Below are positions 26,193 to 34,288 of a stretch of 64,000 nt of DNA, piece after piece. This DNA is from Sphingobium sp052327305 (GTDB lineage Bacteria; Pseudomonadota; Alphaproteobacteria; Sphingomonadales; Sphingomonadaceae). Position 1 is the stretch's first letter, and each line of letters begins with the position of its first letter. The position numbers and the translations under genes were made by a program. The DNA lies in assembly GCF_052327305.1 (NCBI RefSeq), contig NZ_CP182486.1, positions 1,178,001 to 1,242,000 of the forward strand, written 5' to 3'. The notes under the pieces are model-generated. The model saw only the letters and a program-made list of their open reading frames with translations. It did not search any database and was not told the origin of the DNA.

Positions 26193-28709
26193 ATGGACGA
26201 GACGACGCGCGAACCGACCCGCATTCGCTTGCAGCGGGATGGCAAGGGAGGCTGGCGCGAGCGCATTTCTGCGCTCTGGTCCCGCCGTCGCGTGCGCTGG
26301 CTCACTCTTGCCATCGGCGCCGTCGTGGCAGCCTTCTTTCTGTTCTGGATCATTTTCGCGCGTGGCCTGCCGGATGCGCGCACTTTGCTCGACTATCAGC
26401 CGCCGCTCCCCACTATCGTCCGGGACGTCAACGGCGAGCCCATTCACAGCTATGCGCGCGAACGCCGCGTGCAGCTGCAATATAGCGACTTTCCGCCTCT
26501 GCTGGTGAACGCCTATCTCGCAGCTGAGGACAAGACGTTCTTCCAGCATCATGGCGTGGATGTGCCGGGCTTTTTCGGCGCTGTGCTGGACTATGTGAGC
26601 AAGATCGGCTCGGGCGCTCGTGCCAGAGGCGGCTCTACCATCACGCAGCAGGTCGCCAAGAACCTCCTGATCGGCGACGAATATTCGCCGACCCGCAAGA
26701 TCAAGGAGATGATCCTCGCTTGGCGCATGGAGAATGTTCTTTCCAAGGAGCAGATCCTCGAGCTTTATCTCAACCAGATCTTCCTCGGGCGAAATGCCTA
26801 CGGCGTGCAGGCTGCATCGCGCGCCTATTTCGACAAGGATGTGGTGGATCTCAAGCTGCACGAGATGGCCTATCTCGCGATACTCCCCAAAGGTCCGGCC
26901 AATTATCGACCCGAGAGCGAGCAGGGCCATGCCCGCGCGCTCGACCGGCGCAACTGGGCGCTGAGCGAAATGCGCTCGAACGGGTTCATTAACGAAGCCC
27001 AGTATCAGGAGGCGCGCAGCCAGCCGCTCGGCACTGTGTCGCAGCGCAACGCCGCGCTTAATGACAGCCTCGGCGGCTATTATACCGAGGAGGTGCGTCG
27101 CCGCCTGATCGAATTGTTCGGCGAGGCTCAGGAAGATGGGCCGAACAGCGTCTACGCCGGTGGCCTGTGGGTCCGTTCCCCGCTCGATCCCGTCATGCAG
27201 GCGCACGCAGCGCAGGCGCTCCGCAATGGCCTGCTGCGCTACGACGCCGGACATGGATGGTCCGGGCCGATCCGGAAGCTCTCCGCTGGCGAGGACTGGT
27301 GGCGGGAACTGGCCGCGTCCAACCTCGGCATCGACTATCAGGACTGGACCGTCGCCGTCGTCCTCTCCAAAAACGCAGCGGGCGCCACGATCGGCCTGCC
27401 CGGCGGCAAGACCGCCAGCCTGCCCGCTTCCGCCGCGCAAATGCCTTACCGACGCACAGGCGGCACTGCGTTCGCCGCCCTCAATCCGGGCGACGCGATC
27501 GTCGTGAAGCCGCAAGGCGATGCCTATGCGCTGCGGAACGTGCCCGCCGTGTCGGGCGGCATGATGATCGAGGACACCCATGCCGGCCGCGTCTACGCGA
27601 TGCAGGGCGGGTTCGATTCGCGCCTCTCCTCATATAATCGCGTAACGCAGGCGATGCGCCAGCCCGGTTCCACCATCAAACCGTTCGTTTACGCGGCAGC
27701 GCTGGACAATGGCATGACGCCCGCATCGATCATCGTCGATGGGCCGTTCTGCGTCTATCAGGGCGGACGGCTGGGCCAGAAATGCTTCCGCAACTTCAGC
27801 GGGTCGAGCGCCGGGCCGCAGACCATGCGCTGGGGCATAGAGCAGTCGCGCAATCTCATGACCGTGCGCGCCGCCTCGCAAACCGGCATGGACCGCGTGG
27901 TCCGCACCATCAAGAATATGGGCATTGGCGACTATCAGCCCTATCTCGCCTTCTCGCTGGGCGCGGGCGAGACGACCGTCGAGCGAATGGTCAACGCGTT
28001 CGCCATGCTCGCCAATCATGGCCGCTGGCTCGACGCCAAGGTTTTCGACTATGTGCAGGACCGGAACGGCAAGGTGATCTGGCCGAAGAGCTGGAAGGCC
28101 TGCGAGGGCTGCAACCGTGCCGACTGGGATGGCAAACCCATGCCGCGCTTCCTTCCCACCGGGCGGCAGGCGATGAACCCGATGACGGCATACCAGATGG
28201 TTCATATCACAGAGGGCGTGGTTCAGCGCGGCACAGCGACGGTCCTTCGCGATCTCGACCGTCCTCTGTTCGGCAAGACCGGCACGACCAACGGCCCGAC
28301 CAATGTCTGGTTCATTGGCGGTTCGCCCGACATCGTCGCTGGCGTCTATCTAGGCTATGATCGCCCACGCAGCCTTGGCGGATACGCACAGGGCGGTCGG
28401 ATTTCCGCGCCGATCTGGAAAGAGGCAATGAAACCGATTTTGGAGGGGATGCCCAAGACGCCTTTCGTCGCGCCTGCAGGCGTGCGTATGGTGCGGATCG
28501 ACCGGCGATCGGGCAAGCGCGTCTATGGCGGCTGGCCGAGCAGCGATCCCAAGTCCGCCATCATCTGGGAAGCGTTCAAGCCGGAAACCGAACCGCGCCG
28601 TACGATCCGCAAGGAAGAGATTGTCGAGCGCGACAAGGCCGATGATCGCAACCGGAACAACCGGCAGGCGCCCGCTGATTTCGCTGGGGATCAGGGCGGC
28701 ATCTACTGA
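26193..28709 (+). CDS. mrcA: penicillin-binding protein 1A
   Basis: An 838-residue bifunctional peptidoglycan synthase. After a basic N-terminus comes one membrane helix (LTLAIGAVVAAFFLFWIIFA). The GT51 glycosyltransferase domain has LAAEDKTFFQHHGVD, RGGSTITQQVAKN and LELYLNQIFLGRNAYG. A central OB-like domain includes about residues 330-450. The transpeptidase has RQPGSTIKPF (SxxK), EQSRNL (SxN) and FGKTGTTNG (KTG). It polymerises and cross-links peptidoglycan at the inner membrane. It follows the amidase gene on the same strand. The tail after KTG is basic and acidic-mixed and probably disordered. Confidence 0.97.
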   Translation: MDETTREPTRIRLQRDGKGGWRERISALWSRRRVRWLTLAIGAVVAAFFLFWIIFARGLPDARTLLDYQPPLPTIVRDVNGEPIHSYARERRVQLQYSDFPPLLVNAYLAAEDKTFFQHHGVDVPGFFGAVLDYVSKIGSGARARGGSTITQQVAKNLLIGDEYSPTRKIKEMILAWRMENVLSKEQILELYLNQIFLGRNAYGVQAASRAYFDKDVVDLKLHEMAYLAILPKGPANYRPESEQGHARALDRRNWALSEMRSNGFINEAQYQEARSQPLGTVSQRNAALNDSLGGYYTEEVRRRLIELFGEAQEDGPNSVYAGGLWVRSPLDPVMQAHAAQALRNGLLRYDAGHGWSGPIRKLSAGEDWWRELAASNLGIDYQDWTVAVVLSKNAAGATIGLPGGKTASLPASAAQMPYRRTGGTAFAALNPGDAIVVKPQGDAYALRNVPAVSGGMMIEDTHAGRVYAMQGGFDSRLSSYNRVTQAMRQPGSTIKPFVYAAALDNGMTPASIIVDGPFCVYQGGRLGQKCFRNFSGSSAGPQTMRWGIEQSRNLMTVRAASQTGMDRVVRTIKNMGIGDYQPYLAFSLGAGETTVERMVNAFAMLANHGRWLDAKVFDYVQDRNGKVIWPKSWKACEGCNRADWDGKPMPRFLPTGRQAMNPMTAYQMVHITEGVVQRGTATVLRDLDRPLFGKTGTTNGPTNVWFIGGSPDIVAGVYLGYDRPRSLGGYAQGGRISAPIWKEAMKPILEGMPKTPFVAPAGVRMVRIDRRSGKRVYGGWPSSDPKSAIIWEAFKPETEPRRTIRKEEIVERDKADDRNRNNRQAPADFAGDQGGIY

Positions 28710-28874
28710 TCCGACCCTATGGATCGAACGGTCGACGAGACGAGCCGGCCCTGACTGTGCAACGCACAACTGAATAAGCATAAAAACAATCAAGCTCGTT
28801 TAGAGCTTTACCAGATATATACCGCTCGTTATGGATTCGCATATCGCACGCGCACAACAGGGAGCGAGCGGATC

Positions 28875-30107
28875 ATGCAACGTTCGGTATACATCCGCGC
28901 GGCTTTCGCCGCGTGCCTCTTCGCGCCTGCCTCCTATGGGGCAGAGGCACCAAATTACGTCATCAGCCGCGTCCAGATCGTCGACGGGCGGCCAGCGATC
29001 GATCTTTTGATTCTCAATGAGACCGATCTTGCCCTGACCGTTTCGCTGCCTGCAACCGTGCAGGCTCAGGTCAGCGGCGAGACCGTTGAGACGAGCCCGC
29101 TCGAACGGGATAACTCCGACCAGTCCTCGAACATCGTTGAGATTGCCGCGCACACATTCTCACGGGCTCGATATCGTGCGACGAGTCCGGTCGATGCGAA
29201 GTCCGGGCAGCTTATCAGCGTGCCCGCCTTTCAAACCCAACGCGTCGCGCTGACGACGGATGTGGTTCCGGACAGTGAAGTGCTGTCTGCGGAAGCAACC
29301 GCAGGAAGCACGAGAAAATCCCGGGCATTGGCGCTCTCCGGCCAGGAAATAGACCGCTCGCCGCAGTCGTTCAACGAACGCGCGAAGAACAGCTTCACGC
29401 GCAATTTCTCCACCTATGAGCCAAGCTACATCGTCTTCGGTAACGCAAAGGACAGCGAGTGGCGCGTGCAGGCCAGTTTCAAGTATCGGCTCATCGGCAG
29501 CGAGCCTGCACCCACGGACCAGCACACATGGCATGACGGGCTTTATTTCGCCTTCACGCAGAAAATGTTCTGGGACATCGCGTCGGACGCCTCCTTCCGT
29601 GACGTGAACTATCTCCCGGAGATCTTCTACCGGACGCCTGCCGTGGGCATGGCGCGGAAAGTAGCGTTCAGCCTGCAAATGGGTATTCAGCACGAGTCGA
29701 ACGGGCGGGCGGGAGATCTCGGGCGCAGCCTCAACAATATCTATATCTCTCCGGCCTCCCGTTTTGATCTGGGCGACGGATATGCCCTCACCGTGGCGCC
29801 GCGTGTCATGAATCTCATCGGCGGACGCTCGGGCAACCCGGACATTCTCGATTATCGCGGCAATACGAGCATCAACATCCAGATCGGCAAGGACAACGGG
29901 CTGCGCTTTGCCACGGACACGCGCTATAATTTCGCGGCGGAGCGCGGCTCGTTCCAGGGCGAGCTGTCCTATCCCTTACCCAACATCATTCACGGCGCTC
30001 CAGATCTGTATCTCTTCGGGCAAATCTTCAGCGGATATGGCGAGAGCCTGCGCGACTATGATCGTCGCATGACCCGTCTGCGGTTCGGCATCGCTCTCAC
30101 GCGCTGA
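28875..30107 (+). CDS. pldA: outer-membrane phospholipase A with N-terminal extension
   Basis: The 410-residue protein begins with a signal peptide (AAFAACLFAPASYGAEA). Its second half is the OMPLA barrel with GIQHESNGRAGDLGRSLNNI followed by YISP, holding the catalytic His and Ser of HxSNG and the conserved Asn region. OMPLA hydrolyses phospholipids mislocalised to the outer leaflet. Residues about 23-150 precede the barrel and read like a beta-sandwich (ISRVQIVDGRPAIDLLILNE), a region E. coli PldA lacks. The 165-base gap after mrcA is AT-richer and may hold its own promoter; a weak AAGCTC/GAGCTT inverted repeat lies at 28792-28808. Confidence 0.9.
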   Translation: MQRSVYIRAAFAACLFAPASYGAEAPNYVISRVQIVDGRPAIDLLILNETDLALTVSLPATVQAQVSGETVETSPLERDNSDQSSNIVEIAAHTFSRARYRATSPVDAKSGQLISVPAFQTQRVALTTDVVPDSEVLSAEATAGSTRKSRALALSGQEIDRSPQSFNERAKNSFTRNFSTYEPSYIVFGNAKDSEWRVQASFKYRLIGSEPAPTDQHTWHDGLYFAFTQKMFWDIASDASFRDVNYLPEIFYRTPAVGMARKVAFSLQMGIQHESNGRAGDLGRSLNNIYISPASRFDLGDGYALTVAPRVMNLIGGRSGNPDILDYRGNTSINIQIGKDNGLRFATDTRYNFAAERGSFQGELSYPLPNIIHGAPDLYLFGQIFSGYGESLRDYDRRMTRLRFGIALTR

Positions 30108-30216
30108 CCGGTCCGGCGCGCGTCAGAGGCCGGCTCCCCTTGACCTCGCGCGCTGGGCGTCGCATCGGGCAGGGCTTGGCCTTATATCGGTCACGCCAAC
30201 ACAACGGAGACGTTCC

Positions 30217-31344
30217 ATGCGCGCCGAAGCGCAAGCCCATGTCGATCACATCCAGGCCGCGCTCGATCTGCTGCGCCGCTTTCTGGACTGGGACCGTGCG
30301 CTGCGCCGTCTCGACGAGTTGAACGCGCGCGTCGAGGACCCCACGCTCTGGGACAACCAGAAAGCCGCGCAGGAAGTCATGCGCGAGCGCCAGCGGCTGG
30401 ACGCCGCGATTTCGGCGACCCGCGCGATCGAGACGGAAATGAACGATACCGTCGAGCTGATCGAGATGGCGGACGAGGAAGGCGACGAAGCGCTGGCGAT
30501 CGAAGGCGTCGCAAGCCTGGCCACCCTCGCCGCACGCGCGGACAAGGACAAGGTGACCGCGCTGCTTTCCGGCGAGGCGGACGCGAACGACACCTATCTG
30601 GAAATCCACGCGGGCGCAGGCGGCACGGAAAGCCAGGACTGGGCCGAGATGCTCCAGCGCATGTACCAGCGCTGGGCCGAGCAGCGCGGCTACAAGGTGG
30701 AGATGGTGGACTATCAGGCCGGCGAGCAGGCCGGCATCAAGTCCGCCACGCTCCTCATCAAGGGCGAGAACGCCTATGGCTACGCCAAGACGGAGAGCGG
30801 GGTGCACCGTCTCGTGCGTATTTCGCCCTATGACAGCTCGGCGCGGCGGCACACCTCGTTCAGTTCGGTATGGGTTTACCCGGTGATCGACGACGACATC
30901 GACATCGACATCAATCCGGCCGACCTCAAGATCGATACCTATCGGGCCTCCGGCGCTGGCGGCCAGCACGTGAACACGACGGACTCGGCCGTACGGATCA
31001 CGCACGTCCCGTCAGGGATCATCGTCGCCAGCCAGAACGACCGCTCGCAGCACAAGAACCGCGCGACGGCCATGAACATGCTGAAGGCGCGGCTCTACGA
31101 AGCCGAGTTGCGCAAGCGAGAGGAAGCCGCAAGCACGGACTATCAGGCGAAGACGGAGATCGGCTGGGGCCACCAGATCCGGTCCTATGTGCTCCAGCCC
31201 TACCAGCTCGTGAAGGATTTGCGGACCGGCGTCACGTCCACAGCGCCCGACGACGTGCTGGATGGTGCGTTGGACCCATTCATGGCCGCCGCCCTCAGCC
31301 AGAAAGTGACCGGAGAGAAGGTCGAGGTGGAGGACGTCGACTGA
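30217..31344 (+). CDS. prfB: peptide chain release factor 2
   Basis: A 375-residue class I release factor with the GGQ loop (RASGAGGQHVNTTDSAVR) and the RF2-type domain pattern (INPADLKIDTYR, NDRSQHKNRATAM, IGWGHQIRSYVL). The stop-codon-reading motif that is SPF in E. coli is SPY here (ISPYDSSARRHTSF). RF2 reads UAA and UGA. The N-terminus aligns to E. coli RF2 across the frameshift site, but the frame is continuous (FLDWD with no in-frame TGA), so there is no programmed frameshift. The stop overlaps the next ATG (TGATG). Confidence 0.97.
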   Translation: MRAEAQAHVDHIQAALDLLRRFLDWDRALRRLDELNARVEDPTLWDNQKAAQEVMRERQRLDAAISATRAIETEMNDTVELIEMADEEGDEALAIEGVASLATLAARADKDKVTALLSGEADANDTYLEIHAGAGGTESQDWAEMLQRMYQRWAEQRGYKVEMVDYQAGEQAGIKSATLLIKGENAYGYAKTESGVHRLVRISPYDSSARRHTSFSSVWVYPVIDDDIDIDINPADLKIDTYRASGAGGQHVNTTDSAVRITHVPSGIIVASQNDRSQHKNRATAMNMLKARLYEAELRKREEAASTDYQAKTEIGWGHQIRSYVLQPYQLVKDLRTGVTSTAPDDVLDGALDPFMAAALSQKVTGEKVEVEDVD

Positions 31345-32075
31345 TGGCGCTGACCCGGGCGCATCTGGTCGCGCTCGCTGCGCTGCTTCCGCTCACGGCA
31401 AGCTGTGACGACGTGACGGCGCCGGACGACGGCCGCCCTCCCACCTCCCGCGAATTTCCGAAAGCCGATCGACCGGTTTCGCCGATCATATCGACTCGCT
31501 GGTCCAACGAGGAAGCCCGCGACCGGCTCAATGAGGCGGAAGACATCATGGACCGGGCAGGCATCCGTCCGGGAATGACCGTGGCGGACATCGGCGCGGG
31601 CGAAGGCTATTATACGGTGCGGCTCGCAAGGCGCGTAGGTGAGGACGGCCGCGTGCTCGCGCAGGACATTCTGCCCGAGGTGATCGATGCGCTTGGTCGC
31701 CGCGTCAATCGCGAAAACTGGGAGAATGTCAGCGTCAAGCTCGGCAGCAGCGACGATCCCAAACTCCCCGAAAAAAGCTTCGACCGCATCCTCATGGTTC
31801 ACATGTACCATGAGATCACGGAGCCCTACGCTTTTCTCTGGCGGCTTTATCCCGCGCTCAAGGACAAAGGCGAGGTCATCGTCGTCGAGCCGAATCGCGA
31901 AACTCAGGATCACGGCACGCCCCCGGCCTTGCTGAAATGCGAGTTCGGCGCGATCGGATTCCGGCTCATCGAGATCATGCCGCGGCCATCGGCAGGCGGC
32001 TATATGGCCCGCTTCGCCCGCAGCATTGGTCGAGTGCCGCCCGCGCAGATCGTTCCCTGCAAGGTGAAGCGCTAA
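31344..32075 (+). CDS. lipoprotein with class I SAM-methyltransferase fold
   Basis: The 243-residue protein starts at an ATG overlapping the prfB stop by one base. It opens with MALTRAHLVALAALLPLTASCDD, a lipoprotein signal with the lipobox LTASC. The rest is a Rossmann methyltransferase: motif I VADIGAGEGYYTVRLA, ILPEVIDALGRR, a motif IV-like FDRILMVHMYHEI, and VVEPN. Methyltransferases of this type normally act in the cytoplasm, so export of a SAM-dependent enzyme is odd, since SAM is not expected in the periplasm. It may have lost catalysis or may be mis-signalled. Substrate unknown; translational coupling to prfB looks real. Confidence 0.85.
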   Translation: MALTRAHLVALAALLPLTASCDDVTAPDDGRPPTSREFPKADRPVSPIISTRWSNEEARDRLNEAEDIMDRAGIRPGMTVADIGAGEGYYTVRLARRVGEDGRVLAQDILPEVIDALGRRVNRENWENVSVKLGSSDDPKLPEKSFDRILMVHMYHEITEPYAFLWRLYPALKDKGEVIVVEPNRETQDHGTPPALLKCEFGAIGFRLIEIMPRPSAGGYMARFARSIGRVPPAQIVPCKVKR

Positions 32076-32081
32076 GCGCGC

Positions 32082-32432
32082 CTAGTGCGCAGACACTTCC
32101 TGCCGCGCCGTTTCGCGGCGGTAGGCGTCCAGAATGGCAGCCAGCAGGCCGGGGAAGCGCGCGTTGACTTCGTCGCAGCGCACGGTGTTGCGCACTTCCA
32201 CCCCCACACGCTCCGATCTTACAAGCCCCGCCTCCCGCAAAATCCGGAAATGCTGGGAGAGCGAGGACTTGGGGATCACGCGATCCCCGATCTGCGCGAA
32301 GGCGGTGCAGCTTTGCGCGCAGGATGAGTCGATAATCTGCGTCAGCATCCCGACCCGCACGGGGTCGGACAGCGCGTGGAGGATGGCCTCCAGCCGCACA
32401 GCATCCAGCGAGGGGTGAAACAAGGGTCTCAT
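32082..32432 (-). CDS. ArsR/SmtB-family transcriptional repressor
   Basis: A 116-residue winged-helix protein: ILHALSDPVRVGMLTQII at the start, then the recognition region SSLSQHFRILREAGLVRSERVG, followed by a beta-wing EVRNTVRCDEV. It is typical of ArsR-like repressors. The DSSCAQSCTAF stretch has two Cys, but no classic metal-binding ELCVCDL motif is seen, so it may sense something other than a metal, perhaps a redox or organic signal. It is divergent from the SDR gene across a 112-base region with a 7+7 bp palindrome (32467-32489) and probably represses that gene and itself. Confidence 0.9.
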   Translation of the reverse strand: MRPLFHPSLDAVRLEAILHALSDPVRVGMLTQIIDSSCAQSCTAFAQIGDRVIPKSSLSQHFRILREAGLVRSERVGVEVRNTVRCDEVNARFPGLLAAILDAYRRETARQEVSAH

Positions 32433-32466
32433 AAATTTCAGGTAGGTCCCCTTGAAGCCGGGTTCA

Positions 32467-32489
32467 ATAGTTCTAGATTCCCGAACTAT
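32467..32489. promoter_or_regulatory. palindromic operator candidate, ArsR / SDR
   Basis: ATAGTTC (32467-32473) and GAACTAT (32483-32489) form a perfect 7-bp inverted repeat with a 9-base spacer, midway between the divergent ArsR-type gene and the SDR gene. ArsR-family repressors bind imperfect dyads of this size. The arms also hold the smaller GTTC/GAAC repeat. Confidence 0.65.
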
Positions 32490-32543
32490 GGGACAAGAGA
32501 CGCCGTCCCGGCGCCTTCCCATTTCGGACAAGGAATTCAGATC

Positions 32544-33290
32544 ATGTCGAAACTGGTTGGAAAAGTCGCCGTCGTCACGGGTGCGTCGAAAGGCATTGGC
32601 GCGGCAATCGCAAAGGCATTGGGTGGGGCAGGCGCCTCCGTCGTGGTCAACTATGCATCGAGCAAGGCCGGTGCCGATGCGGTGGTTGAGGCCATCGAGG
32701 CTGCAGGCGGAAAGGCCGTTGCCATACAGGCGGACGTTAGCAAGGCCGATCAGGCCAAGGCGTTGATCGACACCACCGTCGAGACCTTCGGCGCGCTCGA
32801 TATTCTTGTGAACAACAGCGGCGTTTACGGCTTTTCGGCCATCGAAGAGATCACCGAAGAGCAGTATCATTGGATGTTTGACGTGAACGTGCTCGGCCTG
32901 CTGCTCACGACGCGCGAGGCGTCCAAGCATCTCGGTGAGGGCGGCAGCATCATCAATATCTCGTCGGTCGTCACCAGCGTACTGATGCCCCAGTCGACCA
33001 TCTACACAGCCACGAAGGGCGCGGTCGATGCAATCACCGGCGTTCTTGCCAATGAGCTGGCGCCGCGCCGCATCCGTGTCAACGCCATCAATCCCGGCTA
33101 TGTCGAGACGGAGGGTACGCATAGCGCAGGCATCGCTGGTTCCGAGGCCGAAGCTGGCTTCGTGGCCGACACCCCGCTCGGTCGCGCCGGGCACCCATCC
33201 GACATTGCCGACCTCGCCCTGTTCCTGGCGTCAGACGATGCACGCTGGGTCACGGGTGAAAAGATCGTCGCCAGTGGCGGCCTTCGCTAA
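32544..33290 (+). CDS. short-chain dehydrogenase/reductase
   Basis: A 248-residue classical SDR. It has the TGASKGIG cofactor motif (residues 13-20), DILVNNSG, the catalytic Ser in NISSVVTS, YTATKGAVD as the YxxxK motif, and the INPGYVETEG loop. The cofactor is probably NADP(H) because the motif lacks the Asp after beta-2 (YASSK). The Shine-Dalgarno AAGGA is nine bases before ATG 32544. It is similar to glucose-dehydrogenase/FabG-like reductases; the substrate cannot be read. It faces the ArsR-type gene and is probably controlled by it. Confidence 0.9.
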   Translation: MSKLVGKVAVVTGASKGIGAAIAKALGGAGASVVVNYASSKAGADAVVEAIEAAGGKAVAIQADVSKADQAKALIDTTVETFGALDILVNNSGVYGFSAIEEITEEQYHWMFDVNVLGLLLTTREASKHLGEGGSIINISSVVTSVLMPQSTIYTATKGAVDAITGVLANELAPRRIRVNAINPGYVETEGTHSAGIAGSEAEAGFVADTPLGRAGHPSDIADLALFLASDDARWVTGEKIVASGGLR

Positions 33291-33301
33291 ATGATTTGTC
33301 C

Positions 33302-33329
33302 CCGGCGTGCACTTCTCGGTGCGCGCCGG
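33302..33329. terminator. hairpin between convergent SDR and S24 genes
   Basis: CCGGCGTGCAC (33302-33312) pairs with GTGCGCGCCGG (33319-33329) over 11 bp with one wobble and a 6-base loop. It lies in the 64-base gap between convergent genes. No T-run follows on either strand, so it may act as a weak or factor-assisted terminator in both directions. Confidence 0.5.
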
Positions 33330-33354
33330 AGACCGTTGCATCCCTGCGGCAGGC

Positions 33355-34008
33355 TCAGCCCACGCGTCGACCCACCCAGATGACCCGTCCGACGATGGAG
33401 AAGTCCTGCGCCTTCACGCTTTCCCAGCTCGCATAGAGGCTGTTGTCGCTCTTGATCGAGAAATGCCCTGCGAGCGGCGTGGGCGCGACTCGCTTCACCA
33501 TCAGCACGTCGTTCATGCGCAGAACATAGATACCTTCGCGAAGAAGGGCAGACCCGTCATTGCCATCGACCATGATGTCGTCGCCGTCGCCCAGCGTCGG
33601 CATCATAGACTCGCCATCCACCCGAATGATGGAGAGCCGCTCTGGCCGAACGCCCAGACCACGCAGCCACTTCGGGTCAAACGCCAGCGCGCCTTCCGCT
33701 TCCTCGCTCTGATCGAGGCTGCCCGCCCCTGCTGAGGCGCCAAGCGCCAGACGGGGCACCACCACCACGGGCCGGCCCACGTCCGATACCCGACTTGCCA
33801 CTGGCCCGCCGAGCTTCTCCTCCGCCACGCCGAAATAGCGCGCCAATATGCCCCGGTCCCGCTCGTCGAGCCGCCTGGGCGTTCCTCGCTTCACGAACTG
33901 CTGAATATAGGCGGGATTGCGGCCCAGCAGGCGCGAGACAGCGTCATAGCTGTCCCCTCGCTCCCTGATGAGCCGATCGAGATAATCGCGGACTGAGGAT
34001 CCATCCAT
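33355..34008 (-). CDS. S24-family (LexA/CI-like) HTH repressor
   Basis: The 217-residue protein has an N-terminal XRE/CI-type DNA-binding domain (SYDAVSRLLGRNPAYIQQFVKRGTPRRL) and a C-terminal S24 peptidase domain. The catalytic Ser is in VDGESMMPTLGDGD and the Lys in LMVKRVAP. A hinge GASAGAGSLD offers the Ala-Gly bond that such repressors cut on RecA activation. So it may be a self-cleaving, stress-responsive repressor. The start at 34008 has GAGGCGGC ahead. It is divergent from a 60-residue HTH-like gene with two palindromes between, a CI/Cro-like layout. No phage structural or integrase genes are near. Confidence 0.9.
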   Translation of the reverse strand: MDGSSVRDYLDRLIRERGDSYDAVSRLLGRNPAYIQQFVKRGTPRRLDERDRGILARYFGVAEEKLGGPVASRVSDVGRPVVVVPRLALGASAGAGSLDQSEEAEGALAFDPKWLRGLGVRPERLSIIRVDGESMMPTLGDGDDIMVDGNDGSALLREGIYVLRMNDVLMVKRVAPTPLAGHFSIKSDNSLYASWESVKAQDFSIVGRVIWVGRRVG

Positions 34009-34024
34009 GCCGCCTCAATAGAGA

Positions 34025-34038
34025 TAGGAATATTCCTA
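34025..34038. promoter_or_regulatory. operator candidate O1 for the S24 repressor
   Basis: TAGGAATATTCCTA is a perfect 14-bp palindrome ending 17 bases upstream of the S24 gene start. The half-site TAGGA recurs in O2 (34062-34079) and in single copies at 34045 (TAGGAT) and 34056 (ATAGGA), so this 60-base region has a repeated operator pattern. Confidence 0.75.
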
Positions 34039-34061
34039 GACAAGTAGGATTTTGCATAGGA

Positions 34062-34079
34062 GATAGGATTATTCCTATC
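34062..34079. promoter_or_regulatory. operator candidate O2 for the S24 repressor
   Basis: GATAGGATTATTCCTATC pairs GATAGGA with TCCTATC around TTAT. It lies 27 bases before the start of the 60-residue gene and would overlap its promoter. Same half-site as O1, centre-to-centre distance about 39 bases, close to four helical turns. Confidence 0.75.
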
Positions 34080-34105
34080 CGACTCAACCGAAAGGAGCCG
34101 AGCCC

Positions 34106-34288
34106 ATGTCCATCCTGCATTCCGTCGAGCGGTTCATTCGACGGCACGATATTCCCCCGACTCGCTTTGGCCGCGACGCGGTGCGCGATCCCCGTTTCGT
34201 CTTCGATCTGCGTCTGGGCCGCGAACCGACTGACCGCATGAAACGCCGTGTAGAACATTTCATGAACACTTATAAGGGTTCGTTCTGA
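34106..34288 (+). CDS. 60-residue HTH-like small protein (Cro-like position)
   Basis: MSILHSVERFIRRHDIPP is followed by TRFGRDAVRDPRFVFDLR and LGREPTDRMKRRVEHFM. The middle reads as a helix-turn-helix (TRFGRDAV-RDPRFVFDLR) followed by a basic helix, the size of a Cro-like protein. A strong Shine-Dalgarno AAAGGAGC lies seven bases before ATG 34106. Similar small proteins occur next to S24 regulators in sphingomonads, from memory. The stop overlaps the next ATG (TGATG). It may be a DNA-binding antagonist of the S24 repressor; not proven. Confidence 0.78.
   Translation: MSILHSVERFIRRHDIPPTRFGRDAVRDPRFVFDLRLGREPTDRMKRRVEHFMNTYKGSF

Noticed and set aside
26178..27581. 467-residue minus-strand reading frame
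   Set aside because: Antisense to PBP1A, whose catalytic motifs are intact on the plus strand.
28792..28808. AAGCTC/GAGCTT inverted repeat after mrcA as a terminator
   Set aside because: The stem is only six AT-containing pairs and the following T-run is too short.
30280..30340. Programmed frameshift in prfB
   Set aside because: The frame is continuous across the aligned position with no in-frame TGA.
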